Notes under the pieces: generated by a model | Told to the model about the DNA's origin: nothing | The model's database searches: none | Seen by the model: the letters and a program-made list of their open reading frames with translations, nothing else | Assembly (NCBI RefSeq): GCF_000013365.1 | Contig: NC_007778.1 | Location: 2,170,001-2,234,000, forward strand | From: Rhodopseudomonas palustris HaA2 | GTDB taxonomy: Bacteria; Pseudomonadota; Alphaproteobacteria; Rhizobiales; Xanthobacteraceae | DNA length: 64,000 bases | Reading direction: 5' to 3' | Position numbers and translations under genes: made by a program | In this document: positions 1 to 8,609 of the stretch, in pieces | How the letters are laid out: every line of letters begins with the position of its first letter | Numbering within the stretch: position 1 is the stretch's first letter

Positions 1-2
1 TC

Positions 3-245
3 TTCAATACACGGATCGGTGAGGAACTGATCCCAGACCCGGAAGGCGAGGATCTGCGCGATGCGGATCACGCCTGGCAAGTCGCGCGCGCGACGATCAA
101 GGAAATCGTCAAGACCGAGGCCGCTCAGGTCGATCTGATCCGCGCCAGCCTCGAAGTCACCGACGAGGACGGCGACGTCGTGCTGGATTTTCCGTTCAGC
201 GAAGCGCTGATCGATATGCCGCCCTTGCCGCGGAACAGGCATTGA
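3..245 (+). CDS. DUF6894-like small protein, 5' truncated
   Basis: An open frame runs in from the left edge and stops at TGA 243-245, giving 80 visible residues. The visible start (FNTRIGEELIPDPEGEDL) matches the pattern of the DUF6894 family, in which a short N-terminal strand is followed by an acidic D-x-E-G-x-x-L segment and an alanine-rich helix; here the helix is ADHAWQVARATIKEIV. The end, DGDVVLDFPFSEAL, fits the final strand of that fold. These are small cytoplasmic proteins of unknown function, common in Bradyrhizobium relatives. Only about ten N-terminal residues seem to be missing. The family call rests on resemblance alone. Confidence 0.6.
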   Translation, partial: FNTRIGEELIPDPEGEDLRDADHAWQVARATIKEIVKTEAAQVDLIRASLEVTDEDGDVVLDFPFSEALIDMPPLPRNRH

Positions 246-313
246 TGCGGGTGGATTCACGGTAGCGCCGCATCGGGGGCCGCGCTATCACGTCATTGTC
301 AACCGAGGGGAAC

Positions 314-1711
314 ATGCAGGAAATCTGGCGATTGTCCGCGGCCGACCTGGCCGCATTGATCCGTGCCCGCAAGGTGTCTGCGCGCGAAGCAGCACAGGCG
401 GCGCTGGATCGGCTCGATTCCGTCAATCCGGCGATCAATGCGGTGATCGACCATCGCCCCGACGTGACGCTGGCGCAAGCCGACGCGGTCGACGCCGCGC
501 TTCAGCGCGGCGACGACGCTGGTCTGCTGGCCGGCGTGCCGGTCACGGTCAAGGTCAATGTCGATCAGCAAGGCTTCGCCACGACCAACGGTCTGACGCA
601 GCAACGCGACCTGATCGCTGCGTCCAACAATCCGGTGGTCGACAATCTGCGCAAGGCCGGCGCCGTGATCGTCGGTCGCACCAATACGCCGGCGTTCTCC
701 TATCGCTGGTTCACGTCGAACAAACTCCACGGCGAAACGCTGAACCCGCGCGATTCCTCGATCACGCCGGGCGGCTCGTCGGGCGGCGCCGGCGCGGCGG
801 TCGCGGCCGGCATCGGCCATATCGCGCACGGCACCGATATCGCGGGCTCGGTCCGCTATCCCGCCTATGCCTGCGGCGTTCACGGCCTGCGGCCGACGCT
901 CGGGCGGATCGCCGCCTACAATGCCTCGTCGCCGGAGCGTCCGATCTGTCCGCAGATCAGCGCGGTGTCGGGCCCCTTGGCGCGGACGATCGGCGATCTG
1001 CGGATCGCGCTCGCGGTGATGTCGCAGCCGGACGCGCGCGATCCGTGGTGGGTGCCGGCGCCGCTGGACGGCCCGCCGATGCCGAAGCGCGCCGCGCTGT
1101 GCATCGCGCCCGATGGACTCGAGGTCGTCCCCGAGGTGCGCGACGCGGTGGTCGACGCCGCGCGCCGGCTGGAGCAGGCCGGCTGGAGCGTCGAGGAATT
1201 GCCGAACACGCCGCCGCTGCGTGAGGCTGCCGATCTGCAGGCGCGGCTGTGGCTCGGCGACGGCTATCAGGCGATGCTCGCGGCCGCCGAGCGCGAGGGC
1301 GACGAGGGCGCGCTGGCCTGCCTCAACGGCAATCGCGACCGGGAAATTCCCGATGCTGCGGCATTCTCCAAACTCCTGGTGCGCAGGGCGACGCTGACGC
1401 GCGACTGGCAGCTTTTCTTCGAGCGCTACGCGGTGCTGCTGATGCCGGTGTCGGGCGAATTGCCGTTTCCGCAGCGGCTGGATCTGAAGGACGAAGCCTC
1501 GTTCAAGCGGGTGTGGGCGGCGCAGATGCCCCAGGTCGGCATCCCGTTCATGGGTCTGCCCGGACTGACGGTTGCGACCGGGCTGGTCGGCCGGGTACCG
1601 GTCGGCGTGCAACTGGTCGCCGGCCGCTATCGCGAAGATCTGTGCCTGCTCGCCGGCGAGGCGATCGAGGCCGGCGGCACGCCGGCGTCGCCGATCGATC
1701 CGGTGCGGTAG
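314..1711 (+). CDS. amidase signature family protein
   Basis: This is a 465-residue enzyme of the amidase signature family, which hydrolyses carboxamides through a Ser-cisSer-Lys triad. The Lys lies in VTVKVN (about residue 80), the Gly/Ser loop GGSSGG at about 153-158, and the nucleophile Ser in DIAGSVRYPA at about 179. Length matches the family. An upstream in-frame start at 296 exists, but GAGGGGA directly precedes the ATG at 314, so I use 314. The neighbours do not point to a substrate. The gene stands alone, 10 nt before the glutathione peroxidase gene. It could also be called a GatA-like paralogue, but no GatB or GatC partner is present, so a role in tRNA amidation is unlikely. Confidence 0.9.
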   Translation: MQEIWRLSAADLAALIRARKVSAREAAQAALDRLDSVNPAINAVIDHRPDVTLAQADAVDAALQRGDDAGLLAGVPVTVKVNVDQQGFATTNGLTQQRDLIAASNNPVVDNLRKAGAVIVGRTNTPAFSYRWFTSNKLHGETLNPRDSSITPGGSSGGAGAAVAAGIGHIAHGTDIAGSVRYPAYACGVHGLRPTLGRIAAYNASSPERPICPQISAVSGPLARTIGDLRIALAVMSQPDARDPWWVPAPLDGPPMPKRAALCIAPDGLEVVPEVRDAVVDAARRLEQAGWSVEELPNTPPLREAADLQARLWLGDGYQAMLAAAEREGDEGALACLNGNRDREIPDAAAFSKLLVRRATLTRDWQLFFERYAVLLMPVSGELPFPQRLDLKDEASFKRVWAAQMPQVGIPFMGLPGLTVATGLVGRVPVGVQLVAGRYREDLCLLAGEAIEAGGTPASPIDPVR

Positions 1712-1721
1712 GGCGGCGACG

Positions 1722-2198
1722 ATGGCGTCGATTTATGATTTTTCGGCCAGGACGCTTGCGGGCGAAGAGCTGCCGCTGAAGCGGTTCGAGGGGCAGGTGC
1801 TGCTGATCGTCAACACCGCCAGTGCCTGCGGATTCACGCCGCAATACAAGGGCCTCGAAGCACTACAGCAGAAATACGGCGCGCGCGGATTTTCGGTGCT
1901 CGGCTTCCCCTGCAACCAGTTCGGCGCGCAGGAATCCGGCAGCGAGGCGCAGATCGCGCAATTCTGCTCGACCCATTACGGCGTCAGTTTCCCGATGTTC
2001 GCCAAGATCGACGTCAATGGCGCGCAGGCGCATCCGCTGTACACATTTCTCAAGGACGAGAAGGGCGGGTTGCTCGGCTCGGCGATCAAATGGAATTTCA
2101 CCAAATTTCTGGTCGATCGGTCCGGCCATGTGATATCGCGGCACGCGCCGACGACCACGCCGGAGTCGCTCGCAAAGGATATCGAGACCTTGCTATGA
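1722..2198 (+). CDS. glutathione peroxidase family protein
   Basis: The product is a 158-residue thioredoxin-fold peroxidase that reduces hydroperoxides with glutathione or thioredoxin. The peroxidatic Cys36 sits in NTASACGFTPQ. The family signature GFPCNQFGAQE follows at 61-71, and KWNFTKFLVD near residue 125 supplies the conserved Trp and Asn. The length is typical of bacterial, non-selenocysteine forms (BtuE/GPx). The ATG at 1722 aligns with the family start; a longer in-frame extension back to 1572 overlaps the amidase gene and is not homologous. There is no signal peptide, so it is cytoplasmic. The stop codon overlaps the ATG of the next gene (ATGA), suggesting translational coupling. 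Confidence 0.94.
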   Translation: MASIYDFSARTLAGEELPLKRFEGQVLLIVNTASACGFTPQYKGLEALQQKYGARGFSVLGFPCNQFGAQESGSEAQIAQFCSTHYGVSFPMFAKIDVNGAQAHPLYTFLKDEKGGLLGSAIKWNFTKFLVDRSGHVISRHAPTTTPESLAKDIETLL

Positions 2199-2464
2199 CC
2201 GATAAAACCACGACCGCTGCGCCTGCTATCGAATTCCCGGACCGTCTCTCGATCGAGCCGAACAGCCCGTACTACAATGAAGCGATCCTCGAACTCGACG
2301 TTGGTATCCGCTTCAAGGGGCAGGAAAAGACCAACGTCATCGAATATTGCATCAGCGAGGGTTGGGTCCGCGTCGCGGCCGGAACGGCGAAGGACCGCTT
2401 CGGCAATCAGCTCGCGATCAAGGTGCACGGCCCGGTCGAGCCCTATATCCGTCCGCGTAGCTGA
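2195..2464 (+). CDS. DUF3297 family protein
   Basis: This 89-residue protein matches the DUF3297 pattern. FPDRLSIEPNSPYYNE lies near residues 14-29, followed by VGIRFKGQEKTNVIEY and a C-terminal block KVHGPVEPYIRPR. Its function is unknown. It starts inside the stop codon of the glutathione peroxidase gene, so the two are probably translated together; a link to peroxide or thiol stress is inferred from position only. There is no signal peptide, membrane segment or metal-binding motif. The family is short and highly conserved across proteobacteria, so the reading frame is almost certainly real even though its role is not known. Confidence 0.88.
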   Translation: MTDKTTTAAPAIEFPDRLSIEPNSPYYNEAILELDVGIRFKGQEKTNVIEYCISEGWVRVAAGTAKDRFGNQLAIKVHGPVEPYIRPRS

Positions 2465-2719
2465 CGCACTGAACGCGTGACGCGCCGGTGAGATTTGTTA
2501 CTGATCGCGTCTTGATGACTGTGCTGCGACAATCTTGTGCTGTTTTGGCCGCAAAGCTGCGGCATTTGCGCAACTTTGCGATGGTCAATTGAAGGTTCGG
2601 GCCGGAGCCTGCCGATTGGGCTTGCGGCCGCGCGTCGTTCCCGGCAGCATCCGGCCGAATTCGTTTGTTCTCCGCCCGTCAGACTTCGTGTCACGACTGC
2701 ATTTGCAGGAGGATAGCTG

Positions 2720-4495
2720 GTGTCGATCGCCGAGAGCCGGCCGAAGCGGCGTTTTCAACTGCTGCTGATCAAGCCGTCGCACTATGGCGAGGACGGCTAC
2801 GTGATCCGCTGGTGGCGCGCCACGATCCCCTCGAATTCGCTGGCCAGCGTCTACGGCATCGCCCAGGAAAGCGCTGCGCGCCAGGTGCTCGGCCCTGATG
2901 TCGAGATCGACATCGAGGCAATGGACGAGTTCAACACCAGGATCGATATTCCGAAGCTGTTGAAACGGCTCGCCGCGCACGGCAATTTCGGCATGGTCGG
3001 CCTGATCGGCGTGCAGTCGAACCAGTATCCACGCGCGCTCGACATCGCGAAGCCGTTCCGGGACGCCGGCATTCCGGTCGCGATCGGCGGTTTTCACGTC
3101 TCGGGTTGTTTGTCGATGCTGGACGGCAAGGCGGTCGATCTCGACGCCTGCCGCGACCTCGGCGTGTCGATCTTCGCCGGGGAGGCGGAGGGCCGGATCG
3201 ATCTGCTGCTGCAGGATGCGGCGAAGGGCCGATTGCAGCCGCTGTACAACTACCTCGACGATCTGCCCGGCATCGAAGGCACGCCGGTGCCGTTTCTGCC
3301 GATCGCCAACGTCAAGCGTACGCTCGGCCTGTCGACCTCGTTCGATGCCGGCCGCGGCTGCCCGTATCAATGTTCGTTCTGTACGATCATCAATGTGCAG
3401 GGACGCAAGTCGCGCTACCGATCGGCCGACGATGTCGAGGCGCTGGTGCGCGCCAACTGGCAGCAGGGCGTCTCCAAGTTCTTCATCACCGACGACAATT
3501 TCGCCCGCAACAAGGATTGGGAGGCGATCCTCGACCGGCTGATCTGGCTGAAGGAAGAGCAAGGCATCCCGCTCGGCCTGATGATCCAGGTCGACACGCT
3601 GTGCCACAAGATCCCGAACTTCGTCGAGAAATCCAAGCGCGCCGGCGTCACCCGCGTCTTTCTCGGCCTCGAAAGCATCAACCCGGAGAATCTGCTGCAG
3701 GCCAAGAAGCGGCAGAACAAGATCACCGAATATCGCGCGATGCTGCTGGCCTGGCGGGCCCAGGGCGTGATCACGCTGGCGGGCTACATCCTCGGCTTTC
3801 CGGCCGACACGCCGCAGAGCATCCTCGCCGATCTCGATATCATCAAGCGCGAATTGCCGATCGACATTCTGGAGTTCTTCTGCCTGACGCCGCTGCCGGG
3901 CTCGGAAGATCATCAGACGCTGTGGAAGGCCGGGATCGCGATGGATGCCGACCTCAACAAATACGATATCGAACACGTCTGCACCGCCCATCCGAAGATG
4001 TCGCGGCAGGCGTGGGAAGATATCTATCAGCAGGCCTGGCGGCACTATTACGAACCTGCACATATCGAGACGCTGCTGCGCCGCGCCGCAAAGAGCGGGA
4101 TCAAGCTCGGCAGCATGGTCAAGCTGCTGCTGATCTTCTCGCTGGCGGTGTCGCTGGAGAATGTTCATCCGTTGCAGAGCGGTATCTTCCGACTGCGGCA
4201 TCCGTCGGAACGGCGGCCCGGCCTGCCGGCCGAACATGGGCTATTGTTCTGGCCGCGGCTCGCGCTCGAACTGGCGCGCAAGAGCGGCGTGGTCCTGTCG
4301 ACCGCGTTCGGGCTGAGCAAGGTCGCCTACCGGGTGGCGCGCGACCCGATGCGTCATGACTACACCGATGCGGCGCTGACGCCGGTATCGGACGACGACG
4401 AGACCGAACTCGAGATGTTCACCCAAACCACCGCTGCAAAACAGGCGGTGGCGCACCGGAACAAGGTGCTGAGCCTGACCCGCGGCGCGGCGTAG
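2720..4495 (+). CDS. B12-binding-domain radical SAM protein
   Basis: The 591-residue protein has an N-terminal region like the cobalamin-binding domain (about 10-180; AIGGFHVSG at 121-129 is typical). The radical SAM core follows, with its 4Fe-4S motif at Cys214, Cys218 and Cys221 (GRGCPYQCSFC), then a long C-terminal extension with DUF4070-like features. Such enzymes use SAM cleavage and often methylcobalamin for methyl transfer or rearrangement. The substrate cannot be told, and no biosynthetic neighbours lie beside it. The start is GTG at 2720 with AGGAGG at 2708-2713. A 550-codon open frame on the other strand is a composition shadow. The His-containing B12 loop DxHxxG is not evident, so cobalamin binding is unproven. 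Confidence 0.88.
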   Translation: MSIAESRPKRRFQLLLIKPSHYGEDGYVIRWWRATIPSNSLASVYGIAQESAARQVLGPDVEIDIEAMDEFNTRIDIPKLLKRLAAHGNFGMVGLIGVQSNQYPRALDIAKPFRDAGIPVAIGGFHVSGCLSMLDGKAVDLDACRDLGVSIFAGEAEGRIDLLLQDAAKGRLQPLYNYLDDLPGIEGTPVPFLPIANVKRTLGLSTSFDAGRGCPYQCSFCTIINVQGRKSRYRSADDVEALVRANWQQGVSKFFITDDNFARNKDWEAILDRLIWLKEEQGIPLGLMIQVDTLCHKIPNFVEKSKRAGVTRVFLGLESINPENLLQAKKRQNKITEYRAMLLAWRAQGVITLAGYILGFPADTPQSILADLDIIKRELPIDILEFFCLTPLPGSEDHQTLWKAGIAMDADLNKYDIEHVCTAHPKMSRQAWEDIYQQAWRHYYEPAHIETLLRRAAKSGIKLGSMVKLLLIFSLAVSLENVHPLQSGIFRLRHPSERRPGLPAEHGLLFWPRLALELARKSGVVLSTAFGLSKVAYRVARDPMRHDYTDAALTPVSDDDETELEMFTQTTAAKQAVAHRNKVLSLTRGAA

Positions 4496-4727
4496 CGCGG
4501 ACCGTGGGCTGCGCCCGCAGCCAAGCGTCTGGCCCTAATTCACGATCGCGGTGCGACGGCGGCGAGCGGCGCAGCGCATTCCCGGCCATGTCCAGAACGC
4601 GCGCTGATCTGCCACGTCCCCCTGTGCGACGAAATCACCCTGAAACAATCGATCGTTAAGCACGGGCTCGTTTCGGCTCGGCCTGATGCCTGCGGCCCGA
4701 GCTGCGACGGGTATTCTGGAGCAAATG

Positions 4728-5381
4728 ATGGCGAACGCCACGCTGACGATCAGCAGCAGGAACTACTCATCCTGGTCACTGCGAGGCTGGCTTCTCACCA
4801 AATTCGCAGGGCTCGATTTCGACGAGATCGTCGTTCCGCCGGATGACGCCGCGGCGCGGGCCGAGATCCTGCTGTTGTCGTCCTCGATGCTGGTGCCTTG
4901 CCTGCGCCACGACGGCGCGGAGATCTGGGATACGCTGGCGATTGCGGAGTATCTCAATGAGGTCAGGCCCGATGCCGGATTGCTGCCGGCGGAGCGGATC
5001 GCGCGGGCGCATTGCCGCTCGATCTGCGGCGAGATTCATTCCGGCTTCACCACGCTGCGCGCCTCGCTGCCGGTCAATCTGAAGGGACATTTTCCCGGTT
5101 TCAAGATTTGGCCGCGCGCGCAGGCCGATATCGACCGGGTCTGCACCATCTGGCGCGGCTGCCTGAGCCGATCCGGTGGACCGTTCCTGTTCGGCGCGCG
5201 GACAATGGCGGACGCGATGTACGCGCCGGTGGTGACGCGGTTCGTCACCTACGACGTCGCACTCGAGCCGGCGCTTGGGGCTTACGCGGGGACGATCATG
5301 GAGATGCCGGAGATGCGCGAATGGATCGCGGCCGCGCAGCAGGAGCCGGCCGAGATCGAAGAACTCGCGGTTTCACAGTGA
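4728..5381 (+). CDS. glutathione S-transferase family protein
   Basis: The product is a 217-residue cytosolic GST. An N-terminal thioredoxin-like domain (about 1-80) begins LTISSRNYSSWSLRGW, where a Ser of the SSW stretch occupies the usual catalytic position. The cis-Pro region LVPCLRHDGAEIWDTLAIAEYL covers the glutathione contact. The all-helical C-terminal domain contains the N-capping pattern MADAMYAPVVTRF near residue 165. Two ATGs (4725, 4728) follow TGGAG; 4728 gives the better spacing. Substrates of this class are normally electrophiles, but nothing nearby indicates one. The gene is isolated, with a 232-nt non-coding gap upstream. Confidence 0.88.
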   Translation: MANATLTISSRNYSSWSLRGWLLTKFAGLDFDEIVVPPDDAAARAEILLLSSSMLVPCLRHDGAEIWDTLAIAEYLNEVRPDAGLLPAERIARAHCRSICGEIHSGFTTLRASLPVNLKGHFPGFKIWPRAQADIDRVCTIWRGCLSRSGGPFLFGARTMADAMYAPVVTRFVTYDVALEPALGAYAGTIMEMPEMREWIAAAQQEPAEIEELAVSQ

Positions 5382-5476
5382 ACGTGGTCCGGCAAATGTT
5401 AACGTTTGGGCGCTTGCAGCGGTGGTAAGGTAGGGAGGTCGCCATAGATGTCGTGCCCCTGCACGCAGCCTCGCCG

Positions 5477-5584
5477 AGATCTGGGGCGTGAACGCGCTGA
5501 TCCCCCGATTCGCAGTGATTCGTCGGCGTTTCGTTCCGTCACTGTTCCAGATCTTAAGATCAGTCAGGGAAACTGTCTCAACAC
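5477..5584 (+). repeat. dispersed direct repeat, copy 1
   Basis: The segment opens with GATCTGGGGCGTGAACG and contains CGCAGTGATTCG, a GTTCC motif and a TTAAGAtcaGTCAG block in the same order as a second copy 267 bases downstream. Similarity is interrupted by short divergent stretches, so the copies are old. Read on the minus strand, both copies give a similar peptide ending FTPQI, which could tempt gene callers, but there is no start signal. Confidence 0.55.
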
Positions 5585-5743
5585 GGGACAATTATCCTGC
5601 GCGGCCGTCGGAGACCGCGGCGGCTGCGAAACGCAGCGAAGAGTTCCCATGGCCGCACTGCTGTTAACGATTTGGAGAGCCGGCCGCGTCGGGCGCGCGC
5701 GTCGGCCGTGGGATGTTGTGGGCCGACGAGCGAAGCGTGCCCA

Positions 5744-5850
5744 GATCTGGGGCGTGAACGGTCGGAACGGGCGACTCGCAGTGATTCGGCCATGATCCGT
5801 TCCGGCCGCGTTCCAAACGTTAAGACGGGTCAGTAATCCTGTCGCAAACC
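5744..5850 (+). repeat. dispersed direct repeat, copy 2
   Basis: This second copy shares GATCTGGGGCGTGAACG, CGCAGTGATTCG, GTTCC, TTAAGACGGGTCAG and CTGTC with the copy starting at 5477, in the same order and spacing. It ends about 30 bases before the stop codon of the minus-strand GIY-YIG gene. Confidence 0.55.
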
Positions 5851-5880
5851 GGCACAGCGCGTCCGTCCGGCGCCTGGGCT

Positions 5881-6162
5881 TCAGCCTTTCAGGCCTCGCG
5901 CCTTGGCGGCCAGGCTGCGGCGGAAGGCGCGGTCGCGCTTCAGATGCCATTCGCGGCTCATCGCCTCGCGGCGGCTGGTGAAGCGCTCGCTGTGGATCAG
6001 CACCCAACGTCGGCCGCGGGTCGATCGCGCGCCTGTGCCGGCGTTGTGCTGCGACAATCGGCGGTCGAGATCGAGCGTCCAGCCGACATAGGTCAGATAG
6101 CGGTTCGGGCCGGCACAGCCGAGCACATAGACGAAGCACTCTTCGACGCCTGGGTCCTGCAT
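5881..6162 (-). CDS. GIY-YIG nuclease family protein
   Basis: The product is a 93-residue single-domain protein of the GIY-YIG superfamily (UPF0213/YhbQ-like). The motif pair is seen as YVLG near residue 12 and YVGW near residue 24. The catalytic-type Arg follows in DLDRRLSQHNAG, with RWVLIHSERF and a Glu in SRREAMSREW, and a basic C-terminus. Such stand-alone domains are predicted DNA endonucleases with unknown targets. The start at 6162 aligns with the family; longer in-frame starts upstream lie in unrelated sequence. It lies beside the repeat copies at 5477 and 5744, but a link between nuclease and repeat is speculative. Confidence 0.85.
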   Translation of the reverse strand: MQDPGVEECFVYVLGCAGPNRYLTYVGWTLDLDRRLSQHNAGTGARSTRGRRWVLIHSERFTSRREAMSREWHLKRDRAFRRSLAAKARGLKG

Positions 6163-6271
6163 CGGGCGAAACTTGCACGCAGCGGTGAGTCCGGCAATCC
6201 GCCGCGGCCTCGGCGCGTTGACAGCCGCGTGCCGAACCCGCTTGCTGGTTCGATCAAGGATGGAGATCAGG

Positions 6272-6634
6272 ATGACCCGCCGAACGATGACGATGGCGAT
6301 GCTGATGACGCTCGGTTGCGGCGGCGTGGCGGCGGCGCAGGACGTGCCCGGCATCGAGATCTGCACCGCCGAGAAGACCATGGAGCGCCGCACCAGTTGT
6401 CTGCAGAGCAACGTCGAGTTCCTGCACAGATCCCTCGACAAGACGCGGCGCGATCAGCAGCAGAGGCTCGACGCCGCCAATCGTCAGATCGAGGCGCTAA
6501 AATCGGCGCTGGCCGAGATGCAGACGACGCTGACCGCGTTACGGGCCGCGCCGAAGCAGCCCGAGCCCGCAGCCGCGGCGGCCAAGGACTCGGCCCCGGC
6601 CAAGAACGCCGCGCCGAAGCCCGATGCGAAGTAG
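6272..6634 (+). CDS. small exported coiled-coil protein, unknown function
   Basis: This 120-residue protein begins with a signal peptide (MTRRTMTMAMLMTLGCGGVAA, likely cleaved near AAA-QD). A short Cys-containing segment follows (EICTAEKTMERRTSCLQ, two Cys able to pair), then a helical coiled-coil stretch of about residues 45-85 and an Ala/Pro/Lys-rich tail. It is probably periplasmic. GGAG at 6262 precedes the ATG at 6272; the longer in-frame start at 6173 has no such site. The family is not recognised. Small exported coiled-coil proteins of this shape are frequent in Bradyrhizobium relatives. Confidence 0.7.
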   Translation: MTRRTMTMAMLMTLGCGGVAAAQDVPGIEICTAEKTMERRTSCLQSNVEFLHRSLDKTRRDQQQRLDAANRQIEALKSALAEMQTTLTALRAAPKQPEPAAAAAKDSAPAKNAAPKPDAK

Positions 6635-6784
6635 TGCGCAACGTGCGCGCGTTTCCATTCTGCGGAATTACGAAGTGCCGCGCGGGTTGGCAATGCGCGC
6701 CGACATGACCTAACATCCCCGTCAATCAGCAGCGCGTGCGCGACCTCGTCCGCCCTGCGATAATAACAACCATCGGGAGGAACC

Positions 6785-7714
6785 ATGTCCGACATCCGCG
6801 TGCTCGCCACCGACCTGGCGTTTCCCGAAGGCCCGGTGGTGATGCCCGACGGCTCGGTGGTGCTGGTGGAAATCCGCGCGCAGCAGCTCACGCGGATCTG
6901 GCCCGACGGCCGCAAGGAGGTGGTCGCCAGGGTGCCGGGCGGTCCCAACGGCGCGGCGCTCGGCCCCGACGGCAAGATGTACATCTGCAACAATGGCGGG
7001 TTCGGCTGGTTTCCCTCGCGCGGCACGATGATGCCCGGCGCGCCCGAGCCGCACGAATATATCGGCGGCTCGATCCAGCGGATCGATCTGGTCAGCGGCA
7101 GGGTCGAGACGCTGTTCGACAAATGCGGCGAGCATCCGCTGAAAGGGCCGAACGATCTGGTGTTCGACAGGCATGGCGGGCTGTGGTTCACGGACCTCGG
7201 CAAGCGCCGCGCCCGCGACATGGATGTCGGCGCGGCCTACTACATCAAGCCCGGCATGACCGAGATCACCGAACAGGTGTTCGGCACCCTGCCGCTGAAC
7301 GGCATCGGCCTGTCGCCCGATGAGGCCACGATGTACGCCGCCGAGACGCCGACGGCGCGGCTGTGGGCCTTCGACATCGTGTCGCCCGGCGAGGTCAAGC
7401 CGCGCGACGTGATCTATCGTGGCGAGAAGGGCAAGCCGATCGCCGGGCTCGGCGGCTACCAGATGTTCGACTCGCTCGCGGTCGAAGCCAACGGCAATGT
7501 CTGCGTCGCGACGCTGGTGTCGGGCTGCATTTCGGTGATCGCGCCGGACGGCACGCTGGTCGAGCAGGTGCCGACCGGCGACCGCGTCACCACCAACATC
7601 GCGTTCGGCGGCCCCGAGCTGAAGACTGCCTACATCACGCTGTCAGGCAAGGGCGAACTGATCGCGATGGACTGGCCGCGGCCTGGTCTGCCGCTGAACT
7701 TCCTGAACAAGTAG
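6785..7714 (+). CDS. SMP-30/gluconolactonase family protein
   Basis: This 309-residue six-bladed beta-propeller enzyme belongs to the SMP-30/gluconolaconase/LRE family. Metal-binding residues are visible as FPEGPV (Glu, about residue 15), PNGAALGPDGKMYICNNGG (Asn, about 60-80), GPNDLVFDRHGGLWFTD (Asn and Asp, about 122-138) and the blade repeat LSPDEATMYAAE. Members hydrolyse lactones or related esters using a divalent metal. There is no signal peptide, so it is cytoplasmic. The start is supported by GGGAGGAACC just upstream. No sugar-catabolic operon surrounds it, so the substrate is open. Confidence 0.9.
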   Translation: MSDIRVLATDLAFPEGPVVMPDGSVVLVEIRAQQLTRIWPDGRKEVVARVPGGPNGAALGPDGKMYICNNGGFGWFPSRGTMMPGAPEPHEYIGGSIQRIDLVSGRVETLFDKCGEHPLKGPNDLVFDRHGGLWFTDLGKRRARDMDVGAAYYIKPGMTEITEQVFGTLPLNGIGLSPDEATMYAAETPTARLWAFDIVSPGEVKPRDVIYRGEKGKPIAGLGGYQMFDSLAVEANGNVCVATLVSGCISVIAPDGTLVEQVPTGDRVTTNIAFGGPELKTAYITLSGKGELIAMDWPRPGLPLNFLNK

Positions 7715-7879
7715 TCACGCCGTCGAGGGGACAAACCGGGCGGCGGCGCGCCGGGGCTTTGGCCTGAGGTAAGCCTATTGTTTCAGCAAATCGCTCCTGA
7801 ATTCACCGTCGATGACCGGGACAAGCCCGGCCCTCGCGGAGTAAGGGAGAGCGGAAAAAGTCCACCAAGGAAAATGGCA

Positions 7880-8494
7880 ATGCCCTGGCTCGAACCGATC
7901 ACCCTCAGCGGCCCCCACGCGACGTTGGAGCCGCTTCAGCCGGCGCATCGCGACGGGCTGATCGAGGCGGTGCAAGACGGCGAGCTGTGGAAACTTTGGT
8001 ACACGGCCGTGCCGTCGCCGGAGAAGATGGACGCCGAGATCGCCCGGCGGCTGGCGCTGCAGGCGCAGGGCGCGATGCTGCCCTGGACGGTGAAGGACGC
8101 CGACGGCCGGATCGCCGGCATGACCACTTACATGAACGTCGATGCCGCCAACCGCCGGGTCGAGATCGGTTCCACCTGGTACGCGCGGCGCGTGCAGCGG
8201 ACCGGGCTGAACACGCAATGCAAGCTGTTGCTGCTGCAGCACGCCTTCGAGGCACTCGACTGCATCGCCGTCGAGTTTCGTACACACTTCTTCAACCATC
8301 AGTCCCGGCGCGGGATCGAGCGGCTCGGAGCCAAGCAGGACGGCATTCTGCGCAATCATCAGATCGCATCCAACGGGACGTTGCGCGATACCGTGGTGTA
8401 TTCGATCGTCGCCGCCGAATGGCCGACCGTGAAGGCTCATCTTAACTATCAGCTCTCCGGCAAGCCTCGGCCGGAAGCAGCAGGCGCCCGTTGA
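7880..8494 (+). CDS. GNAT family N-acetyltransferase
   Basis: The product is a 204-residue GNAT of the RimJ/RimL-like type (Acetyltransf_3). The opening ITLSGPHATLEPLQPAHRDGL, the mid-region DGRIAGMTTYMNVDAANRRVEIGSTW, and the acetyl-CoA strand-loop region around NTQCKLLLLQHAFEAL all fit. FRTHFFNHQSRRGIERLGA matches the conserved block where N-x-x-S-R contacts the cofactor. AAGGA at 7867-7871 supports the ATG at 7880 over 7874 or the far upstream start at 7778. Members acetylate alpha-amino groups of small molecules or proteins; no specific substrate is implied here. Confidence 0.86.
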   Translation: MPWLEPITLSGPHATLEPLQPAHRDGLIEAVQDGELWKLWYTAVPSPEKMDAEIARRLALQAQGAMLPWTVKDADGRIAGMTTYMNVDAANRRVEIGSTWYARRVQRTGLNTQCKLLLLQHAFEALDCIAVEFRTHFFNHQSRRGIERLGAKQDGILRNHQIASNGTLRDTVVYSIVAAEWPTVKAHLNYQLSGKPRPEAAGAR

Positions 8495-8609
8495 TATCGA
8501 TCAAGTTCCGACCTGCTATCAGCTTGCCGGTCGAAAGAATGATCGGCCAAATCGCCTCTGTTTGATCTACGTCATTCTGTGACCTGCATAACACCGCCAT
8601 CATGCAGCC

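Larger units (their letters stand above)
5382..5880. other. intergenic stretch without a supported gene
   Basis: This 499-base stretch lies between the GST gene and the convergent GIY-YIG gene. Open frames on both strands have no ribosome-binding site and look like composition artefacts. Its main content is two diverged copies of a roughly 110-base direct repeat, listed separately. No tRNA or convincing terminator was seen. Confidence 0.6.

Noticed and set aside
299-1612. A 437-codon minus-strand frame opposite the amidase gene
   Set aside because: Shadow of the real gene; Arg-rich with no motif.
2585-4237. A 550-codon open frame on the minus strand
   Set aside because: It is antisense to the radical SAM gene, has Arg/Gln-rich composition typical of high-GC shadows, no ribosome site and no domain sense.
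5448-5795. A 115-codon plus-strand frame across the direct repeats
   Set aside because: It runs through both repeat copies and has no start signal.
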